64,000 nucleotides of DNA from Maritalea myrionectae DSM 19524 (GTDB lineage Bacteria > Pseudomonadota > Alphaproteobacteria > Rhizobiales > Devosiaceae), in contig NZ_AUHV01000005.1 of NCBI RefSeq assembly GCF_000423365.1, forward strand, positions 248,001 to 312,000, in the 5' to 3' direction. The notes under the pieces are model-generated. The model did no database searches, was not told where the DNA came from, and saw only the letters and a list, made by a program, of their open reading frames with translations. The translations under genes were made by a program, and so were the position numbers. This document shows positions 35,412 to 45,332 of this stretch, one piece after another (positions within the stretch are counted from its first letter, which is position 1; each line of letters opens with the position of its first letter).

Positions 35412-36977
35412 TTAGCCTTTGGTTGGGTTGCTGGCAATTTGCCGCCATCGGCGCAAATTATAGATGCCGAAAACATGAACCAAGCCAAAATAGATCACCG
35501 CCCCACCGCCGATCAGAGCGAAGAGCGCGAGAAAGCGAGTTAGCACAAGGTTGGTGGCGTCAAAATAGGGCGCCAACAGCCATTGGCCACCCACCAGCGC
35601 CCAGCCCATAAGCGCCGCCCCAAGGCCAAGCAATAACAGCTTGTCGCGGGTGGATTGAGTCAGGCTCAATTGCTTATTGCGGATCAGCCCCCCAGCGAGC
35701 AAGACCACATTGGTCCAGCCCGCAATGGTTGTGGCGGCGGCAATACCCACATGTTTGAACGCCGGGAACAGGGCCAATGAAAAGCCGATATTCACCGCGA
35801 CGGTGACCACCGCAAACAGCGCTGGGGTGGCGGTATTTTCGCGGGCGAAAAAGGCGGGCTGCAAGATTTTTGCCAATACAAAACTGGGCAGGCCGAGCGC
35901 AAAAACCGCCAGCGCCATGGCGCTCTGTTCCGCCGCAAAGGCGGAAAATGCGCCATATTCAAACAATGTCTTGATGATCGGCTCGGCAATCACAAAAAGC
36001 GCCACCGCCGCTGGCACCGTCAACAGCATGGCAAACAGCATGGACTGATCTTGCACCTGCGCGGCCCCATCCAAATCATTCGCTTTGAGGCGCCGTGACA
36101 ATTCAGGCAGCAACACCACGCCGATGGCGATACCAATAATGCCCAAGGGCAGTTGATAGAGGCGATCCGCATAGTAGAGATAGGATACGGCGCTGGCCTC
36201 ATTTGACGCGATATTGGTGCCCACCAAAATATTGATTTGAGTGACACCGCCGGTGAAAATCGCTGGTACGGCCAAGGTCCAAAAGCGGCGCAAATCCTTG
36301 TCTATTTTGGGCAAGGATAGCGGTGGCAAGAAACCTGTGCGCACCAGGGCGAAGATGATCATTCCCACTTGCGCGATGCCGCCGCCTAACACGGCGATGG
36401 AGAGCCAAAAACCCGACTGTTCGATCTCCGGGCGGGTGAAAGCGAGGGCTGCCAAGCAGCCCACCATCACCACATTGAGCAGTACCGGGGCAAGCGCCGC
36501 AGCCAAAAACCGCCGCAACGAGTTTAATATGCCGGCATAGGCTGCCATGATCGACATGCAGGCGAGATAAGGGAAGCAGATCCGCGCGAACAAAACGGTG
36601 AGGTCATATTTTTCAGGATTTTCCTGAAATCCCGGCGCCAAGACCATCACCAATTGCGGCATAAAGATTTCGGCCAACAAGGTGAGCACCAGCAATAGGC
36701 CAATCAATGATGAAATGATGTTCTTGGCGAAGTTTTTTGCCGCTTCATCGCCTTCCGTTTCCAAGGCCTTGGCAAATAGCGGGATAAACGCGGTGTTGAA
36801 TGCGCCTTCGGCCAGTATCCGCCGAAACATGTTGGGCAAACGGAACGCGGCGACGAATGCGTCGGTCACCGGGCCAGCGCCCAAAATTGCGGCCATCATG
36901 ATGTCGCGCACAAAGCCAAGTATGCGCGACAAAAGCGTCGCCCCGCCGACCGAGGCGAAGTTTTTCACCAAGCTCAT
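35412..36977 (-). CDS. murJ: Lipid II flippase MurJ
   Basis: Inner-membrane transporter of the MOP superfamily that flips lipid II. The 521-residue protein has about 14 TM segments, an N-terminal GGATLLSRILGFVRDI, and the MurJ-typical FRRILAEGAFNTAFIPLF. Its ATG overlaps the glnD stop by one base (TAATG), so the two are coupled. Confidence 0.96.
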   Translation of the reverse strand: MSLVKNFASVGGATLLSRILGFVRDIMMAAILGAGPVTDAFVAAFRLPNMFRRILAEGAFNTAFIPLFAKALETEGDEAAKNFAKNIISSLIGLLLVLTLLAEIFMPQLVMVLAPGFQENPEKYDLTVLFARICFPYLACMSIMAAYAGILNSLRRFLAAALAPVLLNVVMVGCLAALAFTRPEIEQSGFWLSIAVLGGGIAQVGMIIFALVRTGFLPPLSLPKIDKDLRRFWTLAVPAIFTGGVTQINILVGTNIASNEASAVSYLYYADRLYQLPLGIIGIAIGVVLLPELSRRLKANDLDGAAQVQDQSMLFAMLLTVPAAVALFVIAEPIIKTLFEYGAFSAFAAEQSAMALAVFALGLPSFVLAKILQPAFFARENTATPALFAVVTVAVNIGFSLALFPAFKHVGIAAATTIAGWTNVVLLAGGLIRNKQLSLTQSTRDKLLLLGLGAALMGWALVGGQWLLAPYFDATNLVLTRFLALFALIGGGAVIYFGLVHVFGIYNLRRWRQIASNPTKG

Positions 36978-39808
36978 TAGGCAAGACCCTTAAGCGACTC
37001 GCCTGCGCGCAGCTTTTTGTGGCGTTTGGCGCGCTGGGCTTTTTTCTCGCGTTCGAACCCGGCAAACACTTCCAAAAGGCTCTCTTTGATCTTTTTCTGC
37101 CGCGACTTGTCGGTGATTTTCATGCCCGTCAGGTCGGTAACGTAGAAAACGTCGATGGCTTTTTCACCATAGGTGCCAATGTGGGCCGATTGAATGGTCA
37201 GGCTTAAATCCGCAATTTCCTGGGTGAGATCATGCAGCAGGCCAGTGCGGTCCAATCCCGAAATCTCGATCACGGTGAATTTTTTTGAAAGCGAATTGGA
37301 GATGTAGATATCCGTCGGCACGGAGAAAGGCTTGAGCCGTTTATTGAGCTTGGAATCGCGCCCTAAATCCTTGGGCAGATATTTCTCGCCCGACAGTAAT
37401 TTTTGCACCGTTTCGATGATTTTAAGAGCGCGAATACGCTCATCTTCATCTGCGGTGAACGTACGTTTCAGGCGCAGCGTATCGAGTGCATGGCCGTCAC
37501 GCATCATCGAAATTTGCGCGCCCATAATGTCTGCATTGGCTAAGGTGCAAGCCCCGGCAATCAATGCCAGCAAGCGCGGATGATCGGGGGTATAAATGGA
37601 CAGTTCGGTGATCGCCTCAAAGGCCTTCACACTCACACAGCCTGCAAATGATTGGCCCAATTGATTGGCCTTGCGGATCATTTTGGCGTGTTCCATTTGC
37701 AACTCAAACTCAGAGCGCACCCAATAGGTGGAATAATGGCTATCAATATAGTCTTCGCGCTGGTTTTTAGGCCAGTCGCGCAAGGCCTGATTAAGGCGCT
37801 CTTTCGCCGCTTCAATGCGCTCGGCCTGGCTGATTTGCGAATGACCGCCTGATAGGAGCGGCTCTGTGGCGTAATAGAGCGCCCGCAAAAGCGACCCCTT
37901 CCACCCGGTCCACACACCCGGCCCCACGGCGCGGATGTCGCACGCGGTCAGCACCAGCAGCAAAGAAAGTCGCGCTGGGCTTTGCACAATATCGGCAAAG
38001 TTGGTGGCGGTTTGGGGGTCTTGTACATCGCGGGATTGCGAGATCTCGCTCATCACCAAATGATTCTGAATGAGCCAAGCCACCGTGTCGGTTTCGGCAG
38101 GCGTCAAGCCAAAACGCGGACACAGTTTACGCGCCACTTTTGCGCCAGCGGTTGAGTGATCTTCCGGCCGTCCTTTCGCGATATCGTGCAAAAACAGGGC
38201 CACAAACAAGAGTTTGAGGTCGGCCAGATGTGGCAGCAATTCATGGGTGAGCGGCAGCTCGTCTTTTAACCCGCCCTCGACAATTTCGGCCAACACGCCC
38301 ACGGCGCGGATCAAATGCTCATCCACCGTGTAATGGTGATACATATTGAATTGCATCAGCGCGACGATGCGGCCAAATTCGGGGATGAACTTGCCCAAGA
38401 TATCGGCTTCATTCATGCGCCGCAAAATCCGCTCTACCGATTGTGGATGGGTGAGAATTTTGAGGAAATATTCATTGGCCTTTTTGCTCTGGCGCACCTC
38501 TTTGCCAATCATTTGGCGCGAGCGGGTCAGTTCCTTTAAGGCATCAGGGTGAAACAACAAGCCTTCGCGCCCGGCAACCCAAAACACTTTGATTAGATTG
38601 ACGGGATCGCGTTCAAACACCTGCTTATCGGCAATATTGATCCGGCCGCGATCCACCACAAAGTCTTTTTCGCCCTTGATTTTGCGGCGGCCCGAAAGGC
38701 TTTTGCGCATCCGCCCCAACACGTCCACATCTTTGGCGTGGTTAAATTCGAGCGAGGTGCAAAAAATACGGGTCAGATCGCCCACATCTTTAGCCACCGA
38801 GAAATAGCGCTTCATCAAGCGCTCCACGGGTCGCAGTCCGGCGCGGCCGCTCACATGCAAACGTTGGGCAAGATCTTGTTGCAGTTCAAACGACAGCTTT
38901 TCTTCGGATCGCCCGGTGAGAAAATGCAAATGACAGCGGATGGCCCACAAAAAGTCCTCAGAGCGTTGGAAACGGCGAAATTCGGCGCGCGAGAACACAC
39001 CTTTCTTGACCAGTTCGGCGCTGGTGCGCACGCGATAAAAATATTTCGCGATCCAAAACAAGGTGTTCAGATCGCGCAAGCCGCCCTTGCCGTCCTTGAT
39101 GTTTGGCTCCACCACAAAGCGGGTATTGCCGATTTTTTCGTGCCGCTCATCCCGCTCCGCCATTTTGGCCGCGATAAATTCTGGCCCGGAATTGGCAACA
39201 ATTTCATCGGCAAAGCGTTGCTGCAACTCGTCATAAAGCGCCAAATCGCCAATGATTTGGCGGCTTTCCAGCGTGGCGGTGCGCACGGTCATATCTGCTT
39301 TGGCCATGCGGATGCATTCATCAATAGAGCGCACGGCGTGGCCAACTTTTTGGCCCAAATCCCACAGCAAATAGAGCACATATTCAGTGACGCTTTCGCC
39401 CCAAGGGGTTTGCTTGTAGGGCAGGATAAACAGCAAATCGATGTCGGAGCCCGGCGCCAGCGTGCCCCGGCCATAGCCGCCCACGGCAGCGATGGTGAGG
39501 GTTTCTGCGTCCGATCTGTTGACCACTGGAAACACATAGCCCGAGGCGAATTTGAACGCCATTTTGATGATTTCATCCTGGGCCGCGCAAAGGTTTTTGG
39601 CGCAGCGCTTGCCCTTCCCATCTTCCAGCAAATCCTGCTCGCTTTGGCTGCGGGCATCTGCCAGGGCCTTTTTGGCGGTGGCCAGCACGATATTGCGCGC
39701 GTCATTGCTCGACGGCGACAGGTCACCCAACTGACCGAGAATATGTCCGATCAAATCGTCTGCTTTTCGCAGTTTAAATGCTTTGGGCACACGATTGGAT
39801 TCAGGCAT
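36977..39808 (-). CDS. glnD: PII uridylyltransferase/uridylyl-removing enzyme
   Basis: Nitrogen sensor that uridylylates PII proteins when glutamine is low and deuridylylates them when it is high. The nucleotidyltransferase site is GGYGRG (110-115) and GSDIDLLF (120-127). The HD domain motif is FLHDIAKGRPEDHS near 540. Two ACT domains lie at about 735-800 and 845-920. Length is 943 residues. The start overlaps the mutS stop by eight bases. It is bounded by mutS and murJ as in other Hyphomicrobiales. Confidence 0.97.
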   Translation of the reverse strand: MPESNRVPKAFKLRKADDLIGHILGQLGDLSPSSNDARNIVLATAKKALADARSQSEQDLLEDGKGKRCAKNLCAAQDEIIKMAFKFASGYVFPVVNRSDAETLTIAAVGGYGRGTLAPGSDIDLLFILPYKQTPWGESVTEYVLYLLWDLGQKVGHAVRSIDECIRMAKADMTVRTATLESRQIIGDLALYDELQQRFADEIVANSGPEFIAAKMAERDERHEKIGNTRFVVEPNIKDGKGGLRDLNTLFWIAKYFYRVRTSAELVKKGVFSRAEFRRFQRSEDFLWAIRCHLHFLTGRSEEKLSFELQQDLAQRLHVSGRAGLRPVERLMKRYFSVAKDVGDLTRIFCTSLEFNHAKDVDVLGRMRKSLSGRRKIKGEKDFVVDRGRINIADKQVFERDPVNLIKVFWVAGREGLLFHPDALKELTRSRQMIGKEVRQSKKANEYFLKILTHPQSVERILRRMNEADILGKFIPEFGRIVALMQFNMYHHYTVDEHLIRAVGVLAEIVEGGLKDELPLTHELLPHLADLKLLFVALFLHDIAKGRPEDHSTAGAKVARKLCPRFGLTPAETDTVAWLIQNHLVMSEISQSRDVQDPQTATNFADIVQSPARLSLLLVLTACDIRAVGPGVWTGWKGSLLRALYYATEPLLSGGHSQISQAERIEAAKERLNQALRDWPKNQREDYIDSHYSTYWVRSEFELQMEHAKMIRKANQLGQSFAGCVSVKAFEAITELSIYTPDHPRLLALIAGACTLANADIMGAQISMMRDGHALDTLRLKRTFTADEDERIRALKIIETVQKLLSGEKYLPKDLGRDSKLNKRLKPFSVPTDIYISNSLSKKFTVIEISGLDRTGLLHDLTQEIADLSLTIQSAHIGTYGEKAIDVFYVTDLTGMKITDKSRQKKIKESLLEVFAGFEREKKAQRAKRHKKLRAGESLKGLA

Positions 39809-42611
39809 TGTTCCTCGATAGTTTTTTGAGTTCGTAAATCAATTCAATTGCTTGACGGGGCGTCATTTCGTCAGGATTTATGCTTTTCATTTTTTGTGCA
39901 AGCAAATCTTTGTGTTTTTCCGGTTTTGGCTGCGGACGTGCGGCAAAAAGCGGCAATTGGTTCATGCCTTCTTCCATGCTGCCAGCCTCGCGTTTTTCCA
40001 ATATATCCAAAACTTCTTGCGCCCGGGTTACCACGTGATCCGGCAATCCAGCCAATTTGGCCACTTGAATGCCGTAAGATCGGTCCGCCGTGCCCGCGCC
40101 CACTTCGTGCAAAAACACCACTTCGCCTTCCCACTCCCGCACCTTCATGGTGTGGTTGCTCACCCGATCCAACCGCTCAGAAAGGGCGGTCAGCTCATGA
40201 TAGTGAGTGGCAAACAGGGCGCGACACTTGGTGTTTTCATGCAAAGCTTCAACAGCGGCCCAGGCGATAGATAAACCATCAAATGTGGCGGTGCCGCGGC
40301 CAATTTCGTCCAACACCACCAGTGAACGGGCTGTTGCACGATTTAGAATAGCGGCGGTTTCCACCATTTCCACCATAAAGGTTGAGCGGCCATGGGCAAT
40401 GTCATCGGCGGCGCCAACACGGGAGAAAATCCGGTCCACCACACCGATATGGGCCGAACGGGCGGGCACATAAATGCCCATTTGCGCCATGATGGCGATC
40501 AACGCATTTTGTCTCAGATAGGTTGATTTACCGCCCATATTGGGGCCGGTGATCAGCCAAAGCGAGCCCATTTCGCCCTTATCTTCAGGGCCGGACAAGT
40601 CGCAATCATTGGCGACAAAATTGGTGGTGCCTTCTTTTTGCAACATCATTTCCACCACCGGGTGGCGCCCTGCATCGATATCAAAGGCGGTGCTTTGATC
40701 AATTTTGGGGCGCACATAGTTGCGCTCTAAGCCCAAAAGCGCCATGGCGCTGGCGAAATCCAGTTCCGCCAGTGCGTCGGCCACATCTTGCAATGGTTTT
40801 GTCTGCGCCAATATTTCATCGCGCAACTGGCCAAAAATGCCTTGTTCAATGGCCACTGCGGCCTCGCTGGCACGGGTGATCTTGCCTTGCAATTCCGACA
40901 ATTCAGCCGTGGTGAAGCGCACCACATTGGCCAGCGTTTGCCGGTGAATAAAACTTTCATTGAGTGGGGCACTCATCATTTTTTCGCCATGAGCGGCGGG
41001 CACTTCAACAAAATAGCCCAGCACATTATTGTGCTTCACCTTAATGGATTTGATCCCGGTCTTCTCAGCGAATTCGGCCTGTAATGCAGCGATGATTTGG
41101 CGGCTTTCCGTCGCCAAACTGCGATATTCATCCAATTCTTGGCTGTAGCCCTTGGCCACAAATCCGCCGTCGCGCGGCAATAGCGGCAATTCTTCGGCGA
41201 GGGCCCGCGCCAAATGGTCGGCCAAATCCTGCGGGGCGGCGTCTAACGCGCCCAACAGTTTTTGCACCCCTTGGCTCGGGTTGTGAATTTGGCTCAGCGG
41301 GGCCAATAAATGCCCGGCGGCGATCACACTTGCGCCGATCGCGGCCATGTCGCGCGGGCCACCCCGATCCAATGACAAACGTGTTAAGGCCCGCACCAAA
41401 TCTGGCGCGGCCTTTAGCCTGCCGCGTAAATCGGTGATCAACAGGCCATCACGGGCAAAATCGTCCAGCATATCCAAGCGGTCATTTATCGATGCCGGAT
41501 CGGCCAAGGGCGCGGCGATGCGGGCGGAGAGCAAGCGCGACCCGCCAGCGGTGACGCAATTGTCGAGGCAATGGCGCAACGCACCTTTGGTTTCCCCGCG
41601 ATTGGTGCGCAACAATTCAAGCGATGCGCGCGTGGCCGCGTCAATCATCATGGTGTTGGCGCCGCCGATGCGGGGCAAGCGCAGTGGCACTTGCGCGCCA
41701 CGCTGGGTCTCGTCGATATAGCCGATCAGCGCGCCGATGGCCGCCCGTACCAAACGGGAATAGGCTGAGGGATCGAGCTGATCCGCCGCAAAATATTTGG
41801 CGATCCGATCGCCCGCCAGATCAGAATCAAACAACTCTGCGCGTTCTTCGGCCAACTGGATATCTGCACTTGGCGGCAGCCCGCCTGCCTCGATCAGCGC
41901 GTCGCGGGTCGCGGCGGTCAGCACCAGTTCGCGTGGCTCAATGCGCGCCAATTCGTCGGTGACCGCGCTGGGCTCCATCTCGGCATAAAACATATCGCCG
42001 GTGGAGATATCGGCATAGCTGATGGCGAACGTGTTTTCGCCATGGCGCAGCATGGCGAGCGTTGCGACATAATTGTTGCTGCTGGTGGGCAGCAGATCAT
42101 CTTCGGTGATGGTGCCGGGCGTGACCAGGCGGACCACGTCGCGCTTCACCACAGATTTGGAGCCGCGCTTTTTCGCCTCTGCCGGGTCTTCCATTTGCTC
42201 ACAAACGGCAACGCGATAGCCTTGGCCAATCAGCCTTTTTAAATAATCCTGCGCCGCATGCACGGGTACGCCGCACATGGGGATATCTTCATCCAGATGC
42301 TTGCCGCGTTTGGTGAGGGCAATGCCCAGTGCTTTGGAGGCAATTTCGGCATCTTCAAAGAACAATTCGTAAAAGTCGCCCATGCGGTAAAACAACAGGC
42401 AACCCGGATTGACGGCCTTGATTTCCAAAAACTGCGCCATCATGGGCGTTGGTTGGGCACTGCTGGTGGTCTTTTTCGGCTTTTTCTCTGGATCGCCTGC
42501 GCCATATTCTTCTTGCTCAATATCATGAGCCAGGCTTGGCGCGCCGTTTTGGGCAGCGGCCTCATCTTTATGGTTTTGTTGGGGTGCGTCTTTATTGACG
42601 TCTTGGGTCAT
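39801..42611 (-). CDS. mutS: DNA mismatch repair protein MutS
   Basis: Mismatch recognition ATPase. The Phe-x-Glu mismatch wedge is in RMGDFYELF (Phe80). Walker A is TGPNMGGKST near 685, and the ABC signature region contains RGTATFDGLS. The 936 residues include an N-terminal extension of about 44 hydrophilic residues compared with E. coli MutS. ATG 42611 was chosen over TTG 42617; neither has a good ribosome site. A later start near the MMAQFLEIK segment would give the canonical length. Confidence 0.96.
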   Translation of the reverse strand: MTQDVNKDAPQQNHKDEAAAQNGAPSLAHDIEQEEYGAGDPEKKPKKTTSSAQPTPMMAQFLEIKAVNPGCLLFYRMGDFYELFFEDAEIASKALGIALTKRGKHLDEDIPMCGVPVHAAQDYLKRLIGQGYRVAVCEQMEDPAEAKKRGSKSVVKRDVVRLVTPGTITEDDLLPTSSNNYVATLAMLRHGENTFAISYADISTGDMFYAEMEPSAVTDELARIEPRELVLTAATRDALIEAGGLPPSADIQLAEERAELFDSDLAGDRIAKYFAADQLDPSAYSRLVRAAIGALIGYIDETQRGAQVPLRLPRIGGANTMMIDAATRASLELLRTNRGETKGALRHCLDNCVTAGGSRLLSARIAAPLADPASINDRLDMLDDFARDGLLITDLRGRLKAAPDLVRALTRLSLDRGGPRDMAAIGASVIAAGHLLAPLSQIHNPSQGVQKLLGALDAAPQDLADHLARALAEELPLLPRDGGFVAKGYSQELDEYRSLATESRQIIAALQAEFAEKTGIKSIKVKHNNVLGYFVEVPAAHGEKMMSAPLNESFIHRQTLANVVRFTTAELSELQGKITRASEAAVAIEQGIFGQLRDEILAQTKPLQDVADALAELDFASAMALLGLERNYVRPKIDQSTAFDIDAGRHPVVEMMLQKEGTTNFVANDCDLSGPEDKGEMGSLWLITGPNMGGKSTYLRQNALIAIMAQMGIYVPARSAHIGVVDRIFSRVGAADDIAHGRSTFMVEMVETAAILNRATARSLVVLDEIGRGTATFDGLSIAWAAVEALHENTKCRALFATHYHELTALSERLDRVSNHTMKVREWEGEVVFLHEVGAGTADRSYGIQVAKLAGLPDHVVTRAQEVLDILEKREAGSMEEGMNQLPLFAARPQPKPEKHKDLLAQKMKSINPDEMTPRQAIELIYELKKLSRNNA

Positions 42612-42699
42612 GGGCAAATAATCACAATTTTGAGGCGAATGAGCTCAAAACACTAGGACATGAGGGATCCGCTTGCCAACAGCCATGACGGGCATATTC

Positions 42700-43662
42700 T
42701 CAGTTTTTCCGGTCTAATCCGGTCAGGTTGCGGAAATGTTGCTTATAGCGCTCGGGCATTTGATCCAAAAGCGTGATGATCATCACATCTGTGGTGCCAA
42801 ATTGTTTGTCGACAAAGATGCCATCCCCAATATAGGCGCCGATGCGCAAATAGCCTTTGATCAGCGGCGGCAGCTTCTTGATCACTGCGCGTTGGTCAAT
42901 TTCGTCTTTGGGCAAATAGTCCAGCTCGCCCGCCACTTCCGGCTGCGGCGATACCCGCCATTCTTTTGGCGCCTGGCAGTAATGGCGCAAATAGCTGAGG
43001 GCCTCTTGGTGTTCATCCGGCTGGGTGCCTTCAAAGCTGGCGACGCCGAAAAATACATCAATATTGTGCAGGACCGCATAAGCCCAAAGGCCGACCCACA
43101 ATGCTTCCATTGTGCGCTTGTCCCGATATTCAGGCAGCACGCAGGAGCGACCTACCTCGCAAAAGCCCTGCTGCCAATGGGTGGCCAGCATTGGCTTCAA
43201 ATCAAATTCCGCTGCCGAATAAAAGCCGTTTGACGCCAGTGCCACATCCGAGCGCAACGCGCGATAGGTGCCCACAATTTTTGGCCGTCCGGCCATGCCC
43301 TGCAAATTCTCATGATCGACAACAATGATATGGTCACAAAGGGGATCATATTCATCAGCGTCGCGTTTGGTGCGGCGGGTGCGGCCATCAGGTTGGGCCG
43401 ACATTTCTTCGTAAAACACCTTATAGCGCAATTCCTGCGCCTTGCGCACTTCACTGGCGCTCATGGCAACACGCACCTCAAGCGACCCAATGCGCGCCAA
43501 GGTCATGGGCATCGCAAAAGTTGACTTTTGATCCAGTGCGCTAATAGGCGAACTCTGCCCACTGCTGAGGCCGGGCATCGCAGCAAAGATATTATGGTAC
43601 CATTTCGGATTTGGTCGGTGCTGCGGAGCAGTCTCCCTGCCCTTTAGATCGAACATAAACAT
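42700..43662 (-). CDS. GNAT-type N-acyltransferase, probable OlsB
   Basis: Predicted L-ornithine N-alpha-acyltransferase, the first step of ornithine lipid synthesis, using 3-hydroxyacyl-ACP. The family blocks are LRYKVFYEEM, DEYDPLCDHIIVVD, CEVGRSCVLPEYRDKRTMEALW and FGVASFEGTQP. Length is 320 residues, with an N-terminal part of about 50 residues that may be over-extended because no strong ribosome site precedes ATG 43662. olsB next to mutS/glnD occurs in rhizobia. Its product would feed the PlsC/OlsA-like enzyme at 30.5 kb. Confidence 0.85.
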   Translation of the reverse strand: MFMFDLKGRETAPQHRPNPKWYHNIFAAMPGLSSGQSSPISALDQKSTFAMPMTLARIGSLEVRVAMSASEVRKAQELRYKVFYEEMSAQPDGRTRRTKRDADEYDPLCDHIIVVDHENLQGMAGRPKIVGTYRALRSDVALASNGFYSAAEFDLKPMLATHWQQGFCEVGRSCVLPEYRDKRTMEALWVGLWAYAVLHNIDVFFGVASFEGTQPDEHQEALSYLRHYCQAPKEWRVSPQPEVAGELDYLPKDEIDQRAVIKKLPPLIKGYLRIGAYIGDGIFVDKQFGTTDVMIITLLDQMPERYKQHFRNLTGLDRKN

Positions 43663-43801
43663 TTTTGCGCGTTTTACCCCTGCAACTCCGTGCTTCTGAG
43701 CGCACGGTTCAAGCCCTTTTGGACACTATAAGCGGTTTAAAAAGAAGGTGCAAAAGATTTGGTGTCCAATGGTGAATGGGCAGGCGGCGGGGCGCATGCA
43801 T

Positions 43802-45217
43802 CTAACTCATTTTTGCATAAAGGTTTTCCAGTTTTTGCGAGCTGTCGAGATGGAAACGATGGTCCGCAGGCGGGTGGGCCCGCTGGCCACATTCCAGCCG
43901 CGGGCAAATGCGGCAGCCCACCCCGATGGGCACCACTTGGCTCATATCTTTGAGGTCCATCCCATCGGCGTAAATCATCTCCTTGCCGTGAGAAATATGG
44001 CACCCCAACCCGATAGACAGGTGGCGGCGGGGCGCATTGTGGCGATAGCCGCCCTTGGCAATGCTTTTGGCAATGCAGAAATAGGTTTCGCCGTCCGGCA
44101 TTTGCGAGATTTGAATATTGACTTTTTCCGGCTGCAAAAAGGCGGAATAGATGTTCCAACGCGGGCAGGCGCCCGAATGGCGCGGAATATGAATGCCGGA
44201 AAGCGAGAAGCGTTTGGAGATATTGCCGGCAATATCGGTGCGCACCAAATGCATGGGGATGCCTTGTGCGCCGGGGCGCTGCAACGTGGTCATGCGGTGG
44301 CAGACCTGCTCAAAGCTGGCGCCAAAACGCCGGGAAATCCGCTCCACGTCGTAGCGGAATTCGCGGCACGCCCGCAAAAACGGCTCGTAGGGCATTACCA
44401 AAGCGGCACTGAAATAGGACGCCAACACATTGCGCGCCAAAAGCGGCGCATCGCCCTCTTCGGGCAAGGTGGATTGGTCGATGATTTCGTTAATCTGATG
44501 TTCTGCCGACAGGATTGCCAAGCGATGGGCCACAGCAAAGAGCGCAGTTTCGGGCGCTAAAACGTCGGAGATGAACAGCCGTGATATATTTTCATCGAAG
44601 CGCTGCGCCACGCCATGGGGCAGCGACGCCAACTTGCATTCGATGCCAAACACATTGGCCAAATAGGATTTCATGCCATATTCGAAATTGTCGGAGGCCT
44701 GGTCAATATCGTGGCGCACGCGCTCGGCGGCGGCTTCCAGCGCAGGAAAATGGTTGGCGTTTTCTTGGATGAAATCGGAAATCGCCTCGGTCGCCATATG
44801 ATAGCCGGTGGGGGCGGGTTGATCCGTCCGCGGCGTTTGACCATTGCCGCCGCGTGTTTCCTGATATTTATCAAACAGCCGCAAAATGGCGCGCGACGCA
44901 TTGGGGTTGGAAAAGGCCAGATCACGGATTTCATGGTTGGTGAGATCGCTATCGGCAAAAAGATCGTCGCCAAACAGCTCCATCAAATCACCAACCAATT
45001 GGCCTTCATCGCTTTCCACCAGCTCACCCGGCTCAATGCCAAAATGGCCCGCGAGCTTAAAAAGCAGCGGCACCGTTATGTTGCGGCGGTTGTGTTCCAG
45101 AAGGTTCAAATAGCTCGCAGAGATGCCCAGCGCGTTGGCCAGATCAGCTTGGCTCACATGCTTTTGCCGCCTTAAGCGCCTGATTTTACCGCCAATTTGT
45201 GGCCCAGCCTTGTCCAT
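43802..45217 (-). CDS. Short-chain fatty acyl regulator (RamB/ScfR type, XRE + ImmA/IrrE-like + Cys-rich tail)
   Basis: Transcription factor of 471 residues. The N-terminal HTH (about 9-63) has VSQADLANALGISASYLNLLE. The central ImmA/IrrE-like domain has AHRLAILSAEHQ where a metallopeptidase would have HExxH, so it is probably a ligand or sensing fold and not a protease. The C-terminal domain ends with GCRICPRLECGQRA, typical of this family. RamB-type regulators control aceA and related acetate genes. It is divergent from a small gene and aceA, with TTTACA repeats between. Its own promoter is near consensus. Confidence 0.88.
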   Translation of the reverse strand: MDKAGPQIGGKIRRLRRQKHVSQADLANALGISASYLNLLEHNRRNITVPLLFKLAGHFGIEPGELVESDEGQLVGDLMELFGDDLFADSDLTNHEIRDLAFSNPNASRAILRLFDKYQETRGGNGQTPRTDQPAPTGYHMATEAISDFIQENANHFPALEAAAERVRHDIDQASDNFEYGMKSYLANVFGIECKLASLPHGVAQRFDENISRLFISDVLAPETALFAVAHRLAILSAEHQINEIIDQSTLPEEGDAPLLARNVLASYFSAALVMPYEPFLRACREFRYDVERISRRFGASFEQVCHRMTTLQRPGAQGIPMHLVRTDIAGNISKRFSLSGIHIPRHSGACPRWNIYSAFLQPEKVNIQISQMPDGETYFCIAKSIAKGGYRHNAPRRHLSIGLGCHISHGKEMIYADGMDLKDMSQVVPIGVGCRICPRLECGQRAHPPADHRFHLDSSQKLENLYAKMS

Positions 45218-45232
45218 TTCGCCCTCCCGAAC

Positions 45233-45280
45233 TTTACAGAAATTTACAATAATTCCTGCGTCACTTTACAAGGATTTACA
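45233..45280. promoter_or_regulatory. Paired TTTACA direct repeats, candidate ScfR/RamB operator
   Basis: TTTACA occurs at 45233, 45243, 45265 and 45275: two pairs, each with a 10-bp period, offset by 32 bp, about three helical turns. A fifth copy is at 45336. All lie on the same strand between the divergent regulator and the aceA-side gene. The four paired copies fall in the 5' untranslated region of the regulator gene, which suggests autorepression. Confidence 0.55.
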
Positions 45281-45302
45281 CCTTAACACCTTGATATTAC
45301 GA

Positions 45303-45332
45303 ATTATCTTGCATTTTGAGCCCATTTGTCAA
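45303..45332 (-). promoter_or_regulatory. Candidate promoter of the ScfR-like regulator
   Basis: On the minus strand TTGACA (45332-45327, full consensus) and GATAAT (45308-45303) are separated by 18 bases. The start site would be near 45296, upstream of the four paired TTTACA repeats. The single repeat at 45336 sits four bases upstream of the -35. Confidence 0.6.

Noticed and set aside
38738-39829. Plus-strand frame of 363 codons opposite glnD
   Set aside because: Antisense shadow of the GlnD nucleotidyltransferase region, with no family features and no ribosome site.
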